Source of the DNA: UBA1447 sp964568955
Lineage (GTDB): Bacteria; Bacillota; Clostridia; Oscillospirales; Acutalibacteraceae
Direction of reading: 5' to 3'
Assembly: GCA_964568955.1 (NCBI GenBank)
Contig: CAZMSM010000030.1
Location: forward strand, 1 to 24,490
Length of the DNA: 24,490 bases
In this document: in pieces, positions 23,557 to 24,490 of the stretch
Numbering within the stretch: position 1 is the first letter of the stretch
How the letters are laid out: each line of letters opens with the position of its first letter
Notes under the pieces: model-generated
The model's database searches: none
What the model was told of the DNA's origin: nothing
What the model saw: only the letters and a program-made list of their open reading frames with translations
Made by a program: the position numbers and the translations under genes

Positions 23557-23672
23557 GAAACATTTCCCCTTTCGGTTTACGATTTTAATCTGTCAATTCC
23601 ATATCATTGCACATCATAAATATTTCTTCCGCTTTTCCGGTTTTCCCAGTAAGAAGAATAGCCCAATTGCTC

Positions 23673-24347
23673 TTATTTGAGTTTAAGGGTATTCAGTATT
23701 TCCACTATAAGTGGGTTATCTATTTCAATATTACGGTAGTTGCCTTCTCCGTTTGCCCTGACTTCTACATAAGCGTCATCGCCATCCGCGGTCTTGTAGT
23801 AAGCAGCCAGGAAATATGTAGTATCACCTTTGAAGGGGCCTTCTTTCGCGTCCCAGATTTTTACTGCTTTATAAGTCAAATTGCCGTAGGTAAACTCTTC
23901 GCCAATCTCCGACTCCAATGAGCCGGTAAAGTCATTCGTCCTGACACATTCATTTGCAGCATCGTCTAAGGATTTAATCATTCTGGTCGTGGAAAACGCA
24001 ATATGCCCGGCTCCGGTATTGCCCACGCCAAAATCGACTCTCACGGAATTGTCGTATGCATCGTATAGCTCATAATCAAGACCTTTGGGGATGGTTACAA
24101 CAGACAAAGCTGATTCTATTACCGCCGCTCCCGTCCCACGGTCACCTTTTTTAATGCTTTCTCCAACAACTAGGACGCCCGAGCCTGCGTCACTTTGTGT
24201 CGTGCCGTCAGAAATGCCATAATCTGCGGCCGATGTAGTTATTTTACCACCGTCAGTGGTCGTGTCTGCATCCCCGGAATTGCCACAAGCAGCTAAGGAA
24301 AATAGTAGGGCGGCTACAAGAAACAAAGCCAAATATTTTTTACGCAT
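23673..24347 (-). CDS. Lipoprotein of unknown function
   Basis: 224 residues; ATG 24347 follows AGGAGG at 7 bases. The N-terminus MRKKYLALFLVAALLFSLAAC is a lipoprotein signal with lipobox LAAC and Cys21. A Gly/Asp/Thr/Ser-rich linker covers about 22-60. The mature domain (about 65-224) is beta-rich, with VVTIPKGLDYELYDAYDNSVRVDFGVG, TYGNLTYKAVKIWDAKE, TTYFLAAYYK and AYVEVRANGEG. It resembles small extracytoplasmic domains but I do not recognise a named family. It is the first gene after a strong promoter and runs in the direction of the SPFH gene 116 bases downstream. No terminator is visible in that gap, so it may head the whole stress-type operon. Confidence 0.8.
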   Translation of the reverse strand: MRKKYLALFLVAALLFSLAACGNSGDADTTTDGGKITTSAADYGISDGTTQSDAGSGVLVVGESIKKGDRGTGAAVIESALSVVTIPKGLDYELYDAYDNSVRVDFGVGNTGAGHIAFSTTRMIKSLDDAANECVRTNDFTGSLESEIGEEFTYGNLTYKAVKIWDAKEGPFKGDTTYFLAAYYKTADGDDAYVEVRANGEGNYRNIEIDNPLIVEILNTLKLK

Positions 24348-24395
24348 AATAATACCTCCTAAAATTTTTAGCGATGTATTTTCACTAATGGTACG

Positions 24396-24423
24396 ATTAT
24401 AGCACTGTGACGGATAAAGTCAA
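24396..24423 (-). promoter_or_regulatory. Promoter of the lipoprotein/SPFH cluster
   Basis: On the minus strand -35 TTGACT (24418-24423), a 16-base spacer and a perfect -10 TATAAT (24396-24401), about 40 bases before the lipoprotein start. It looks like a housekeeping sigma-A promoter. No ECF-type (for example SigW-like) motif was recognised. Confidence 0.75.
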
Positions 24424-24490
24424 GTGATAATGACTAAAAGTATGTGTCAAGTAAACGTGGGCAAAAATATTTCAGCACTCAAAACTGATA

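Overview
The window looks like the chromosome of a Gram-positive, low-to-mid GC, probably anaerobic member of the Clostridia, perhaps gut-associated. This is inference. It rests on strong sigma-A type promoters (TTGACA-17-TACAAT or TATAAT), AGGAGG ribosome binding sites, lipoproteins and secreted proteins with Gram-positive signal peptides, Listeria-Bacteroides (InlB B-type) repeats, a Cys-type sulfatase and a YdjGHI-like stress operon. No ribosomal or other species marker is present, so I name no genus. There are 15 protein genes; most run on the minus strand.

Layout. (1) 1-2461, minus: 5' part of a large secreted glycine-rich protein with InlB-type repeats, running off the left edge. (2) 2735-5866, minus: an apparent operon of a uroporphyrinogen-decarboxylase-fold protein, a 97-residue two-helix membrane protein and a GPH-family sugar:cation symporter. 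A Gfo/Idh/MocA dehydrogenase (6053-7102, plus) is divergent from it. Together they suggest uptake and catabolism of an unidentified small glycoside or sugar derivative. (3) 7208-14597, minus: a secreted protein with three Ig-like repeats, and upstream of it a 2035-residue surface protein with InlB-type repeats, a central beta-rich region and a probable beta-helix C-terminus. Each has its own strong promoter. (4) 14866-16215, minus: a Cys-type sulfatase without a signal peptide, between its own extended -10 promoter and a textbook terminator. (5) 16536-17732, plus: an AT-rich island with a promoter, a short structured leader RNA, an intrinsic terminator and then an Abi_2 (AbiD/AbiF-type) HEPN gene. 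It closes with a perfect 50-bp palindrome. (6) 17793-24347, minus: a seven-gene cluster of lipoprotein, SPFH protein with zinc ribbons, DUF4428 protein, unknown protein, double zinc-ribbon membrane protein, TPM-domain protein and lipoprotein. It resembles the Bacillus subtilis YdjG/YdjH/YdjI membrane-stress module but has no PspA.

The most notable candidate system is the Abi_2 locus. Its order (promoter, small structured RNA, terminator, HEPN gene) is that of an RNA-antitoxin/toxin or abortive-infection unit. The terminator has a possible alternative pairing partner inside the RNA. The second point of interest is the SPFH/TPM/zinc-ribbon cluster, which encodes seven zinc-ribbon sites and has an intrinsic terminator in its middle with no room for a new promoter after it. 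The third is the set of surface proteins, whose promoters share sequence and which lack any recognised wall anchor.

Limits: functions were assigned by reading motifs and remembered family features, without database searches. RNA structures were folded by eye.
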